A program made the translations under genes and the position numbers. Shown in pieces: positions 24,338 to 33,652 of a DNA stretch of 64,000 nt. The notes under the pieces are model-generated. The model did no database searches. It was not told the origin of the DNA and saw only the letters and a program-made list of their open reading frames with translations. Position 1 is the first letter of the stretch. Each line of letters opens with the position of its first letter. Source of the stretch: Thauera propionica (GTDB taxonomy: Bacteria; Pseudomonadota; Gammaproteobacteria; Burkholderiales; Rhodocyclaceae); NCBI RefSeq assembly GCF_002245655.1, contig NZ_NOIH01000007.1, positions 186,001 through 250,000 on the forward strand. The letters are read 5' to 3'.

Positions 24338-27025
24338 TCAGTCCTGCAGCGGCAACACGCCGAGCTTGACGGTGTTGTCCTCGGGATCGTTGCTGAGCAC
24401 GAAGCCGAGCTTCTGCACGAATTTGAGCATGCGCTCGTTGTTCGACAGGAACACGCCGTTCATGTAGGCGATGCCGCGGCTGCGCGCGGTCTCGATCAGT
24501 ACGCCCATCAGCTTGCGTGCCAGCCCGCGATGCTGCCAGTCGTCGGCCACCACCACCGCGAACTCGCAGGACTCGCCGTCCGGATTTACCGCATAACGGC
24601 AGACCCCGACTTCCTTTTCCTTGCCATCGACTTCGAGCGTGGCGACGAAGGCCATCTCGCGGTCGTAGTCGATCTGCGTCAGGCGCGCGACCATGGCCGG
24701 CGGCAGTTCGCGCATCGTGTTCATGAAGCGGTAGTACTTGGTCTCCGGCGACAGGCCGCGCACGAACTCGATCTCGAGCTCGGCATCTTCCGGCTTGATC
24801 GGGCGGATCGTCACCACAGTCCCGTCGGGCACGATCCAGGTCTGGGTCAGGTGCGAGGGGTAGGGGTGGATCGCCATGTGGTCGTAGCGATCGGCCGTGG
24901 GCGACACGTTGTCGACGACGATGCTGGCATCGACCGCCACCACGCCGTTCTCGTCGACGATCAGCGGGTTGATCTCGAGTCCGTTGATCCAGGGCAGCTC
25001 GCACACCATTTCGGACACGCGCAACAGCACCAGCTCGAGCGCGTTCATGTCCACCGCGGGCAGGTTGCGGAATTCGCCCAGGCGGGTGGCGATCCGCGTC
25101 GAGCGGATCATGTCCTTGACCAGGAAGCTGTTGAGCGGCGGCAGCGCCACGGCGATGTCACGATTGTCCGCGACCTGGTTGCCACCTTCACCGAAGGTGA
25201 TGACCGGACCGAACACCGGGTCGCGCTTGACGCCGACGACCAGTTCGCGGCCATTGCGCTTCTGGATCATGGGCTCGATCGCGATGCCGTTGATGACGGC
25301 GTCCGGCTGCACACGCTTCACTTCGTCCAGGATCTCCTGGTAGGTCGAGCGCACCGCGGCCAGGCTGCGGATGTTGAGCCGCACCCCACCAACATCGGAC
25401 TTGTGCGCGATGTTGGGCGAGTCGATCTTCATCACCACGGGCAGACCGATCTCTGCGGACAGCACCATGGCCTCGGCGGCCGAGCGTGCGACCACGGTCT
25501 GCGCGATCGGAATGCGGAAGGCCGCCAGCAGCGCCTTCGATTCCATTTCGTTGAGCTTCTTGCGCCGTTCGGACAAGGCCATCTCGATCACCAGCCGCGC
25601 ACTCTCGATCGAGGGCGGAGACAGGTGGGACAGCGAGGACGGCGTCTGCATCAGCAGCTTCTGGTTCTGGTAGTAGGCCGAGATGTGGCTGAAGAGCTCG
25701 ACCGCCGGCTCGGGCGTACGAAAATGCGGAATGCCTGCGGCGCTGAACTTGTGACGCGACTCGGTGACGAGTTCCTCACCCATCCAGCAGGCCACGACCG
25801 GCTTGTCGGCGGTCTTCTCGAGTTCGATGACGGCATCGGCGACCGCGCTCGGGTTGGTCATGCCCTGTGGGGTCAGCATGACCAGCACGCCGTCCACGTT
25901 CGGCCCTTCCAGCACGGCCTTAAGCGCCTTGCCGTATCGTTCGGGGTCGGCATCGCCAAGGATGTCTACCGGGTTGCCGCGCGACCAGCTGACCGGCAGC
26001 GCGGCGTTGAGCTTCTCCATCGTGCCTTCGGAGAAGTCGGCCAGCGGAATGCCGATATCGGAGGCGCGGTCGGCCGCCATGACACCCGGCCCACCGCCAT
26101 TGGTGATGATGGCGAGGCGGTTGCCGCGCGGGCGGAAGTGCGAGAACAGCGCGTTGGCCGCCGCGAAGAGCTGGCCCATGTTGTACAGCCGGATGACGCC
26201 CGCGCGACGCAGCGCGGCATCGAACACGGCATCGTCGCCGATCGGTGCCGCCGAATGCGACAGGATGGCCTTCGAGGCCTCGGGGTGGCGGCCGGCCTTG
26301 ATCAGCAGCACGGGCTTGACCCGCGCGGCGCCGCGCAACGCGCTCATGAAACGACGGGCGTCGCGGATGCCTTCGACGTAGAGGAAGATGCTCTCGGTAC
26401 GAGGATCCGAGATCATGTACTCGAGCACTTCGCCGAAGTCGATGTCGGACGACGAACCCAACGACACCACGGCCGAGAAGCCGACGTTGTTGGGCTTGGC
26501 CCAGTCGAGAATGGCCGCGCACAGCGCACCCGACTGCGAGATGAGGCCGATGCTGCCCTTGAGCGCGGTTGCGTGGGCAAAGGTGGCGTTGAGGCCGAGC
26601 TGCGGACGCATGATGCCCAGGCAGTTGGGGCCGAGCAGGCGGATGCGGTGACGGTGCGCAGCGTCGATCACCTGGCGTTCGAGCAGGGCGCCGCGCGGGC
26701 CCGCCTCGGAGAACCCCGCCGACAGCAGGATGGCTGCCTTGACACCGGCACGGCCGCAGCTGTCCATGATCGCCGGCGCCTTCTCGGCACGGACGGCGAT
26801 CACCACCAGATCGAGGCGCTGCGGGACATCCTCGACCGACTTGTAGCAGGCGACGCCATGAACCGATTCATGCTTGGGGTTGATGGCAAACAGCTTGCCC
26901 TTGAAGCCCGCATTGAGCATGTTGCGCACGAGCACGTCGCCCAGCGAGCCCTCGCGCTCGCTGGCACCGATGATCCCGACCGAGCGCGGTTCAAGGAGCG
27001 GAGTGAGGTAGTGCTTGTCTTTCAT
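24338..27025 (-). CDS. Acyl-CoA synthetase (NDP-forming)-GNAT acetyltransferase fusion (Pat-like)
   Basis: An 895-residue protein. The N-terminus is a CoA-binding domain (PRSVGIIGASEREGSLG), followed by a ligase CoA domain (GLISQSGALCAAILDW; ITNGGGPGVMAADRASD). An ATP-grasp domain lies at about 480-700 (GLPVVMKIDSPNIAHKSDVG). The C-terminal GNAT domain (about 730-895) has AVVVADDWQHRGLARKLMG. This layout is that of PatZ-type lysine acetyltransferases, which silence acetyl-CoA synthetase. In those the ligase part is catalytically dead; whether it is dead here cannot be told by eye. Confidence 0.88.
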   Translation of the reverse strand: MKDKHYLTPLLEPRSVGIIGASEREGSLGDVLVRNMLNAGFKGKLFAINPKHESVHGVACYKSVEDVPQRLDLVVIAVRAEKAPAIMDSCGRAGVKAAILLSAGFSEAGPRGALLERQVIDAAHRHRIRLLGPNCLGIMRPQLGLNATFAHATALKGSIGLISQSGALCAAILDWAKPNNVGFSAVVSLGSSSDIDFGEVLEYMISDPRTESIFLYVEGIRDARRFMSALRGAARVKPVLLIKAGRHPEASKAILSHSAAPIGDDAVFDAALRRAGVIRLYNMGQLFAAANALFSHFRPRGNRLAIITNGGGPGVMAADRASDIGIPLADFSEGTMEKLNAALPVSWSRGNPVDILGDADPERYGKALKAVLEGPNVDGVLVMLTPQGMTNPSAVADAVIELEKTADKPVVACWMGEELVTESRHKFSAAGIPHFRTPEPAVELFSHISAYYQNQKLLMQTPSSLSHLSPPSIESARLVIEMALSERRKKLNEMESKALLAAFRIPIAQTVVARSAAEAMVLSAEIGLPVVMKIDSPNIAHKSDVGGVRLNIRSLAAVRSTYQEILDEVKRVQPDAVINGIAIEPMIQKRNGRELVVGVKRDPVFGPVITFGEGGNQVADNRDIAVALPPLNSFLVKDMIRSTRIATRLGEFRNLPAVDMNALELVLLRVSEMVCELPWINGLEINPLIVDENGVVAVDASIVVDNVSPTADRYDHMAIHPYPSHLTQTWIVPDGTVVTIRPIKPEDAELEIEFVRGLSPETKYYRFMNTMRELPPAMVARLTQIDYDREMAFVATLEVDGKEKEVGVCRYAVNPDGESCEFAVVVADDWQHRGLARKLMGVLIETARSRGIAYMNGVFLSNNERMLKFVQKLGFVLSNDPEDNTVKLGVLPLQD

Positions 27026-27190
27026 GGCGGCAACCCGAATGAGTAGATGATCTGGTCTTGCGACGAAGTCGCCTGCGGAGGCCAGAACTTATCCGCAGAT
27101 TATACTGCAGTGCACAATGACGTAGGCGGCTCGGTGTACGCGTGTTTTCCCTAGTGTGCGGAGCTAACGCGAACCATGTCACGCCCATGA

Positions 27191-28603
27191 TCAATTGCCG
27201 AGCGTGAAAAGGAAGCGGGCCCCTTCGCCGGGCCGCGACTCGGCCCGGATCGAGCCCTCATGGCGCTGCACGATGCGCTGCACGGTGGCCAGCCCGATCC
27301 CCGTGCCCGGGAACTCCTCGGGCGCGTGGAGCCGATGGAAGGGGCGGAAAAGGTTTCCCGCGTGTTCCATGTCAAAGCCGGCGCCATTGTCCTCGACGCA
27401 GAACACGCGGCGCCCGCCGGTGCGTTCGGCCCGGAACACGATGCGCGCCTTCGCTTGCTTCGCGGTGAACTTCCACGCGTTACGCAACAGGTTGTCCAGC
27501 ACCACATGCATCAGGCCGCGGTCGGCGGTGACGATGAGGCCCTGCGTGATCTCGAACTCGACCTGCCGGCCAGGCTCCTCCGCCGTCAGCTGATCGATGA
27601 TCTGGCGCGCCACGTCGGACAGGTCGAAAGTCTCCTTCTTCAGCGGTTGCCGGGTCAGGGTCGCCAGCTGGATCAGGGCATCGATGAGCTCGGCCATGCG
27701 CTCGGTGGCCTTGCGAATGCGGTCGAGGTACGCCCGCACGTTCGGTTCGATGTGCCCTTCGAGTTCCTGTTCGACAATGCGCGCAAAACCGTCGATCGCC
27801 CGCAGCGGGCTCCGGAGGTCGTGTGACACCGAGTAGGAGAAGGCCTCGAGCTCACGGTTGGACGCCTCGAGTTCGGCGGTACGCAGGCGCACGCGCGCTT
27901 CGAGTTCCTGATTGAGGTTGCGCAGGGTCAATTCGGCGACCTTGCGTACCGAGATGTCGTCGATCGTTCCCGCCAGCCCGTCCGCCACGCCGTCGGCACC
28001 ACCGACGGGGCGACAGGTCACTTCGACCCAGCGGATCTCGCCGCCGCGCGTGCGCAACCGGAACTCGAACTCCGCTTCGCTGCTGAGTCCATGCAGTACA
28101 TCGTGCAGGACCTGTCCCGCGCGCTCGCGTTCATCCGGGTGAAGGTAATCGATCAGGGGTTTACCGAGACAGCGTCGAACGGCATAACCGCTGAGCTTGC
28201 CCCAGGCCTGATTGAGGAAGATCAGGCGCAGCGTGTCGTCGGTACGGAAAATGACTTCCCGCACCGACTCCACCATGTCGATGTCCGGCTGGTTCTCGCC
28301 ATGGGTCAGGACTCGCACCGAGGGCCGCTCGGCGCGGGCGGTCTTGCGTGCGACGCACATGTCGGCCGCGACTGTCGTGACCGCGGGAGCGACCGTCATC
28401 CCGTCTGCGGGGGTGATCGCCTTTGTTGGCCTGCGGCGACGCCCGAGAAGGAAACCGCCGATGAGGCCGGCGAGCAGGGCGAGGGGGATCGACCACAAGG
28501 CGAGTGTGCCGGCACCCGTACTCGCCGTCGCGGCCTGCGGGATCAGAAGCAGGAACGCTGCCGCACCCCTTCGGCACCAGCCGTACGCGAGTGCAGCAGG
28601 CAT
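27191..28603 (-). CDS. PAS-domain sensor histidine kinase, orphan
   Basis: About 470 residues from ATG 28603. The start is uncertain: no good ribosome-binding site is seen, and a longer frame reaches into the divergent gene. Two hydrophobic stretches near the N-terminus (AAAFLLLIPQAATA, LALLAGLIGGFLLG) suggest a membrane anchor. A PAS domain follows (DDTLRLIFLNQAWGKLSG), then the phospho-acceptor helix (SYSVSHDLRSPLRAI) and the ATPase domain (NLLRNAWKFT, DNGAGFD, GTGIGLATV). No response regulator is adjacent, so its partner is elsewhere. Confidence 0.8.
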   Translation of the reverse strand: MPAALAYGWCRRGAAAFLLLIPQAATASTGAGTLALWSIPLALLAGLIGGFLLGRRRRPTKAITPADGMTVAPAVTTVAADMCVARKTARAERPSVRVLTHGENQPDIDMVESVREVIFRTDDTLRLIFLNQAWGKLSGYAVRRCLGKPLIDYLHPDERERAGQVLHDVLHGLSSEAEFEFRLRTRGGEIRWVEVTCRPVGGADGVADGLAGTIDDISVRKVAELTLRNLNQELEARVRLRTAELEASNRELEAFSYSVSHDLRSPLRAIDGFARIVEQELEGHIEPNVRAYLDRIRKATERMAELIDALIQLATLTRQPLKKETFDLSDVARQIIDQLTAEEPGRQVEFEITQGLIVTADRGLMHVVLDNLLRNAWKFTAKQAKARIVFRAERTGGRRVFCVEDNGAGFDMEHAGNLFRPFHRLHAPEEFPGTGIGLATVQRIVQRHEGSIRAESRPGEGARFLFTLGN

Positions 28604-28795
28604 TGGATTCGCTGTCACGCGCAGCTCGAAGTCCTTTCGCAATGGATGCGACACGGGCGTCCATTGGCTTGTTGCTGTTGGCCAATCTATAGCACAGTTC
28701 GCAACGCAGCGGCGTGCCGGCGGCGGGCTCGTTAGAATGAAGCCTGCACAATACACGCGCCTCCAGCTCTGGGGCGCGGACCAACGGACCCATCC

Positions 28796-29350
28796 ATGCT
28801 TGAACAGCTTCATCCCTCCGCCGTGACGCCCTCAACCTGGGTGACCCGTTTCGCACCCCTCATCGCCGGGGGGGGCGAGGTGCTTGACTTCGCCTGCGGC
28901 AGCGGGCGGCATGCGCGCTGGCTGGCGCAACGGGGCTATCGGGTGGAAGCGGTCGACCGCGACGGCATCGCCCTGCAGTTGCTGCACGGACTGCCCAAGG
29001 TCCATACGCTTGAGGCCGATCTTGAAGCCGGCGGCTGGCCGTACGGCGGGCGCAGCTTCGACGGCCTGGTGGTGACCAACTATCTGTTCCGTCCGCGCTT
29101 CGAGCAGTTGCTTGACCTGCTTCGGCCGGGCGGCGTGCTCATCTACGAGACTTTCATGCTGGGCAACGAGCGCTTCGGCAAGCCGAGCAATCCCGACTTC
29201 CTGCTGCGTCCGAACGAGTTGCTGCAACGCCTGGCCGGCAACTGGACCATCGTCGCCTTCGAGCAGGGGGAGGTGCAGCAGCCGCGCCCGGCTGTCGTTC
29301 AGCGCGTCTGCGCCGTGCGCGGACAGCCGGGAACGCTGGTGCTGCCTTAG
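28796..29350 (+). CDS. Class I SAM-dependent methyltransferase
   Basis: A 184-residue Rossmann-fold methyltransferase. Motif I is VLDFACGSGRHARWLAQRG, motif II includes VEAVDRDG, and FDGLVVTNYLFRP and LLRPGGVLIYETF correspond to motifs IV-V. These marks resemble TehB-like small-molecule methyltransferases; the substrate is unknown. Its end overlaps the convergent mnmH gene by 4 bp. It is divergent from the histidine kinase. Confidence 0.8.
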   Translation: MLEQLHPSAVTPSTWVTRFAPLIAGGGEVLDFACGSGRHARWLAQRGYRVEAVDRDGIALQLLHGLPKVHTLEADLEAGGWPYGGRSFDGLVVTNYLFRPRFEQLLDLLRPGGVLIYETFMLGNERFGKPSNPDFLLRPNELLQRLAGNWTIVAFEQGEVQQPRPAVVQRVCAVRGQPGTLVLP

Positions 29351-30390
29351 GCCGCGAGGATGCGCCGGGCCAGGTCGTGAATGCCCGCGTCGCTCAGGTC
29401 GTCGCAGGACAGGCGGGGCGCAGCGGCAAAGCCTGCATAGTTGCCGTTCTGCGAGCGCCGGTAGAGCGGGTCGTAGTGCAGGTCGATCAGTTCCCCGAAC
29501 AGGGTGGCCAGCTCGCGCTGCGCGGCCAGTTCGTGCCAGCGCGCAATCGTTTCGCGGCTCTGCAGGTCGGCGAGGCGGGCAATGTTGGCCTGCAGAAGGG
29601 TGACATCGTCGCCGAGGTAGCCATAGTCCCGGACGAGGAAGTCCAGCCGCGCGTCGCGTGTTGCGTCGATGGCGATGCAGGGCGAGCGCCGCATCGACAG
29701 AATCAGGGGCTCGGGGACGAAGACGAGACCGATTTTTCGGCTTTCGGCCTCGACATACACAGGTCGGGCAGGGTCGAACACCTGCAGCCGCGCGCACAGC
29801 ATCGTTTCGAAGCCCTTCTGCGTGGGCTGCGGCCGGTCGGGGAGAGCGCCGAGCACCGAGCCCTTGTGCGCGGCCAGATCCTCGAGATCCAGCGTCTGCG
29901 CGCCAGCCTGCGCCAGCGCCTCGAGCACCCGCGTCTTGGCGCTACCCGTCGGTCCGCACACGACCTGCCATTGCAGCGCTGGTGCAATGCGGGCGATGTT
30001 GTCGATGACCTGGTGGCGGAAGCTCTTGTAGCCGCCCTGCAGTTGATGCGCATCCCAGCCAACCATCCGCAGCCAGGTTGCGAACGAGCCGCTGCGCTGC
30101 CCGCCACGCCAGCAGTAGATCAGCGGACGCCAGCTCTTGGGCTTGTCCTTCAGGTAAGTCTGCAGGTGGTGCGCGATGTTCTCTGCCACCAGCGCCCCGC
30201 CCAGTCGACGGGCCTCGAAGGCCGACTGCTGCTTGTACATGGTGCCGACCACGATGCGTTGCTCGTTGTCGAGCACGGGGAGATTCACCGCGCCGGGGAT
30301 GTGGTCCTCGGCGAATTCGGCCGGGGTGCGGGCGTCGATGATCTCGTCAAACCCTGACAGCTGTGCTACGGTCGCGACGCCTTTCTGCAT
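29347..30390 (-). CDS. mnmH: tRNA 2-selenouridine synthase MnmH (SelU)
   Basis: A 347-residue protein. The N-terminal rhodanese domain has the active Cys in YCWRGGQRSGS and the C-terminal half a P-loop (GPTGSAKTRVLEAL). It geranylates and then selenates 2-thiouridine at the wobble base of tRNA for Lys, Glu and Gln, using selenophosphate. It is divergent from selD, which supplies that selenophosphate, with only 47 bp between starts. The pair forms a selenouridine module. Confidence 0.93.
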   Translation of the reverse strand: MQKGVATVAQLSGFDEIIDARTPAEFAEDHIPGAVNLPVLDNEQRIVVGTMYKQQSAFEARRLGGALVAENIAHHLQTYLKDKPKSWRPLIYCWRGGQRSGSFATWLRMVGWDAHQLQGGYKSFRHQVIDNIARIAPALQWQVVCGPTGSAKTRVLEALAQAGAQTLDLEDLAAHKGSVLGALPDRPQPTQKGFETMLCARLQVFDPARPVYVEAESRKIGLVFVPEPLILSMRRSPCIAIDATRDARLDFLVRDYGYLGDDVTLLQANIARLADLQSRETIARWHELAAQRELATLFGELIDLHYDPLYRRSQNGNYAGFAAAPRLSCDDLSDAGIHDLARRILAA

Positions 30391-30437
30391 GATGTTTGCG
30401 GGCGCGCTGCCGCGCGATCGCCACTCCTTTCCCGAAC

Positions 30438-31478
30438 ATGAACGAAATCAAACTGACGCAATTCTCCCACGGCGGCGGATGCGGCTGCAAAATCGCCCCG
30501 GGCGTGCTGTCCAAACTCCTCGCCACCATGCCCGCCGGCGTCGTGCCGCCTGACCTGCTGGTTGGCACCGACACGGCTGACGACGCCGCGGTGTACCGAC
30601 TGAACGATCGCCAGGCCATCGTCGCCACCACTGACTTCTTCACGCCGATCGTCGACAACCCTCACGACTTCGGCCGCATTGCCGCCACCAATGCGCTGTC
30701 AGATGTCTACGCGATGGGCGCCACACCCATCCTCGCCCTGGCCGTTGTCGGCATGCCGCTCGACAAGCTGCCCCCAGAGGTGATCGGCGAGATCCTCAAG
30801 GGCGGGGCCGACGTGTGTCGCGATGCGGGCATCCCGGTTGCCGGCGGTCATTCGATCGACGTACTGGAGCCGATCTACGGCCTGGTCGGTCTCGGCGTGG
30901 TCGATCCGGCCAAGGTCAAGACCAATGCGGGCGCACGGGACGGGGACATGCTCGTGCTCAGCAAGCCGCTCGGCATCGGCATCCTGTCCGCCGGCCTCAA
31001 GAAGGGCCTGCTTTCGGCCGACGGCTACGCGCAGATGATCCGCTGGACGACGACGCTGAACCGGGCGGGCGCACTGCTTGCGGACATCGACGGCGTGCAT
31101 GCGGTCACCGACGTGACCGGCTTCGGGCTCGCGGGCCACCTGCTCGAAATGTGCCGCGGCAGCAAACTGGGCGCCGAAGTGCATCTCGATGCGCTGCCCG
31201 TCATCGAGGAGGCGGCGGCCCTCGTGCGCGAGGGCATCGCGACCGGCGCTTCCACGCGCAACTGGGCAAGCTACGGCAGCGACGTCGTGTTGCCGGCTGA
31301 CGCGGCCGAATGGCAGCGCAAGCTGATTACCGACCCCCAGACCTCGGGTGGTCTGCTGATCGCGTGCGCGCCCGAAGCACTGGAATCGGTTCAGACTGCG
31401 ATCGTGGCCACCCAAGGTGCGCCGGGCACCGTCGTCGGCCGCATGCAGGCCGGGCGTCCGCTGCTGCACGTCGCCTGA
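30438..31478 (+). CDS. selD: Selenophosphate synthase SelD
   Basis: A 346-residue protein starting at MNEIKLTQFSHGGGCGCKI. This start matches the family N-terminus; an upstream TTG is possible but unsupported. The catalytic position is Cys in GGCGCK, not selenocysteine. ATP-site residues are seen in GTDTADDAAVY and TDFFTPIVDN. It makes selenophosphate from selenide and ATP. Neither selA/selB nor tRNA-Sec is in the window, so locally it serves mnmH. Confidence 0.94.
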   Translation: MNEIKLTQFSHGGGCGCKIAPGVLSKLLATMPAGVVPPDLLVGTDTADDAAVYRLNDRQAIVATTDFFTPIVDNPHDFGRIAATNALSDVYAMGATPILALAVVGMPLDKLPPEVIGEILKGGADVCRDAGIPVAGGHSIDVLEPIYGLVGLGVVDPAKVKTNAGARDGDMLVLSKPLGIGILSAGLKKGLLSADGYAQMIRWTTTLNRAGALLADIDGVHAVTDVTGFGLAGHLLEMCRGSKLGAEVHLDALPVIEEAAALVREGIATGASTRNWASYGSDVVLPADAAEWQRKLITDPQTSGGLLIACAPEALESVQTAIVATQGAPGTVVGRMQAGRPLLHVA

Positions 31479-31487
31479 GTCCTGCCC

Positions 31488-32102
31488 TCATTTTCGGCCC
31501 AGCAGCGGCTTGAGGCCCTGCCAGACGGTGTCGAGTACGCGAGGCTGGGCCTCGGCCGTCGGGTGTATGCCGTCGGCCAGGAAGAGTTCGGGCTGGTGGG
31601 CGAAGCCGTCGAGCAGAAAGGGAACGAGCGGCACCTTGTGTGCCTGCGCGACCTCGGTGAAGGTTTCGGCAAAGCGGCGCGTGTAGGTCACGCCGTAGTT
31701 GGGCGGCATCTGCATGCCGACGAGCAGTACCTGCGAGCCCGCAGCGCGGGCAGCGTCGATCATCGCGGTGAGGTTTTCGGCCATGAGCTGCGGACGCAGC
31801 CCGCGCAGGCCATCGTTGGCGCCAAGTTCCAGGATGACGATGGACGGTTTGTGCTGCTCCAGCGCCGCAGGCAGGCGGGACCGGCCACCGGCCGAGGTTT
31901 CGCCCGAGACGCTGGCATTGACGACGGTGTGACGGAACCCTTCGTCCTTCAGCCGCGTCTGCAACAGGGTGGGCCACGCTTCGCCGGGCTTCAGGCCGTA
32001 GCCGGCGGACAGGCTGTCACCCCATACCAGAATCGTCGACGCCTGCGCGGCGCCGGCAAACATCAGCATGAACAAGAAGGTAGCGATGGATCGCAGCGGC
32101 AT
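31488..32102 (-). CDS. tesA: TesA-type SGNH esterase/lysophospholipase
   Basis: A 204-residue protein. ATG 32102 has GGAG 6 bases upstream and gives a signal peptide ([21 protein letters not shown]), so the enzyme is periplasmic. SGNH blocks: catalytic Ser in WGDSLSAGYGL, Gly in NASVSGETSAGG, Asn in GANDGLRG, and Asp/His in DGIHPTAEAQ. It hydrolyses acyl esters or thioesters. Its start overlaps by 17 bp that of the divergent ABC ATPase, the tesA/ybbA arrangement known in enterobacteria. Confidence 0.88.
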   Translation of the reverse strand: MPLRSIATFLFMLMFAGAAQASTILVWGDSLSAGYGLKPGEAWPTLLQTRLKDEGFRHTVVNASVSGETSAGGRSRLPAALEQHKPSIVILELGANDGLRGLRPQLMAENLTAMIDAARAAGSQVLLVGMQMPPNYGVTYTRRFAETFTEVAQAHKVPLVPFLLDGFAHQPELFLADGIHPTAEAQPRVLDTVWQGLKPLLGRK

Positions 32103-32817
32103 TGAACTCTCCATTCCGGTCATCGAGGTCGAACGCCTCTCCAAGCGTGTCCGCGTGGCCGATACGCAGGACGACCTGCACATTCTGCAGGAAGTCAGCT
32201 TTGCCGTTGGTGCCGGCGAATCGGTGGCCATCGTTGGCGCCTCGGGCTCGGGCAAGTCGACGCTGTTGGGATTGCTGGCCGGACTGGATGTTCCCGCGAC
32301 GGGCACGGTGCGCCTGCAGGGCACCGACCTGTTCCGCCTCGACGAGGACGCTCGCGCCGCGCTGCGCGGCGAGGCGATCGGTTTCGTGTTCCAGTCCTTC
32401 CAGCTGCTGCCGGCGCTGACTGCGCTGGAGAACGTCATGTTGCCGCTCGAACTGGCAGGTTTGCCCGATGCGCGCGGTGTGGCGACCCAATGGCTGGAGC
32501 GGGTCGGCCTCGCCAGCCGCCTGCGGCACTACCCCAAGCACCTGTCCGGCGGCGAGCAGCAGCGCGTTGCGCTGGCACGCGCTTTCGCCCCCAACCCACG
32601 GGTGCTGCTGGCCGACGAGCCCACCGGAAACCTGGATGCGGAAACCGGTCAAGCCGTCATCGAACTGATGTTCAAGCTCAACCGTGAGGTCGGCACGACG
32701 CTGATCCTGGTGACGCACGACGAGTCGCTGGCGCGGCGTTGCGGCCGCATGCTGCGCATGACCGCCGGCCGGCTGCGCGAGGAGGTCACCGCGGAGGCGA
32801 CTCCGTCGCAGGCCTGA
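32086..32817 (+). CDS. YbbA/LolD-type ABC transporter ATPase without adjacent permease
   Basis: A 243-residue ATPase. ATG 32086 has AAGAAGG just upstream and is preferred over ATG 32068. It shows Walker [10 protein letters not shown], signature [15 protein letters not shown], Walker [12 protein letters not shown] and H-loop LVTHDE. In enterobacteria ybbA is followed by the permease ybbP. Here the next gene is the convergent serB and no permease lies in the core part of the window. It either pairs with a distant permease or has lost it. Confidence 0.85.
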   Translation: MDRSGIELSIPVIEVERLSKRVRVADTQDDLHILQEVSFAVGAGESVAIVGASGSGKSTLLGLLAGLDVPATGTVRLQGTDLFRLDEDARAALRGEAIGFVFQSFQLLPALTALENVMLPLELAGLPDARGVATQWLERVGLASRLRHYPKHLSGGEQQRVALARAFAPNPRVLLADEPTGNLDAETGQAVIELMFKLNREVGTTLILVTHDESLARRCGRMLRMTAGRLREEVTAEATPSQA

Positions 32818-32821
32818 GGGT

Positions 32822-33652
32822 TCAGCCGAAGAGGTCGAGCACGCCGTCCAGGCCGCTGTAGTCAAGGCTGCAATTGGCCACGGCGCGCAGCACGGGCTTG
32901 GGGTGGAAGGCAATGCCGAAGCCGGCGGCGTTCATCATCGGGATGTCGTTGGCCCCGTCACCCGCGGCGATGACCTGGTGCGGGGCGAGGCCCAGCGAGT
33001 CGCGGATGCGCGTCAGGTGCGCCGCCTTCGCTTCACCGTCGACGATCGCGCCGATCACGCGGCCGGTGAGGTGGCCGTCGATGACTTCCAGCTCGTTGGC
33101 AAAGGCATGGTCGAAACCCAGGCGCATCTTCAGCCGCTCGGTGAAGTAGGTGAAGCCGCCGGACACCAGCACGCTGTGGATGCCGGCGCGCTTGAGCCCC
33201 TGCATGAGGCGCTCCGCGCCCGGATTGAGCTGCAGCCGTTGGGTGTAGACATCCTCCAGCGCACGCTCGGGTAGCCCACCCAGCAGTGCCACACGCCGGG
33301 TCAACGACTCGCGGAAGTCGATCTCGCCCTGCATCGCCGCTTCGGTGATCGCAGCGACCTCGGCCTTCAGGCCCTGCATGTCGGCGATCTCGTCGATGCA
33401 CTCGATGTTGATCAGCGTCGAATCCATGTCGGTGACGAACAGGCCGAAATCCGCGAGGCGTCGCCCTTCCGGCACCCAGGCGTGGTCCAGTCCGCTGGCC
33501 GCGCAGGTCTCGGCAAGCCCGGCATGGGCCTGTGCCCCGACGAGGCGGAAGGAGCGGGGCGTGATCTGCTGGATCTCGCTCGCCCCGGTGAGCTTTGCGA
33601 CGTTCTTCAGCGCGATGCTGTCGACATCCTCGGCAAGCACCACGAGGTTCAT
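32822..33652 (-). CDS. serB: Phosphoserine phosphatase SerB
   Basis: A 276-residue HAD phosphatase. Catalytic motif I is DMDSTLINIECIDEIAD, motif II VSGGFTYFT, and motif III/IV AAGDGANDIPMM. An N-terminal domain of about 75 residues precedes it. It catalyses the last step of serine synthesis. Its start overlaps the upstream DAHP synthase stop (ATGA), so amino-acid genes of two pathways are coupled. Confidence 0.94.
   Translation of the reverse strand: MNLVVLAEDVDSIALKNVAKLTGASEIQQITPRSFRLVGAQAHAGLAETCAASGLDHAWVPEGRRLADFGLFVTDMDSTLINIECIDEIADMQGLKAEVAAITEAAMQGEIDFRESLTRRVALLGGLPERALEDVYTQRLQLNPGAERLMQGLKRAGIHSVLVSGGFTYFTERLKMRLGFDHAFANELEVIDGHLTGRVIGAIVDGEAKAAHLTRIRDSLGLAPHQVIAAGDGANDIPMMNAAGFGIAFHPKPVLRAVANCSLDYSGLDGVLDLFG

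Noticed and set aside
20975-27046. Very long plus-strand open frames (795 and 941 codons) opposite tex and the synthetase gene
   Set aside because: They are antisense to clearly conserved proteins, have His/Arg/Gly/Asp-heavy composition typical of mirror frames in GC-rich DNA, and show no domain or start signal.
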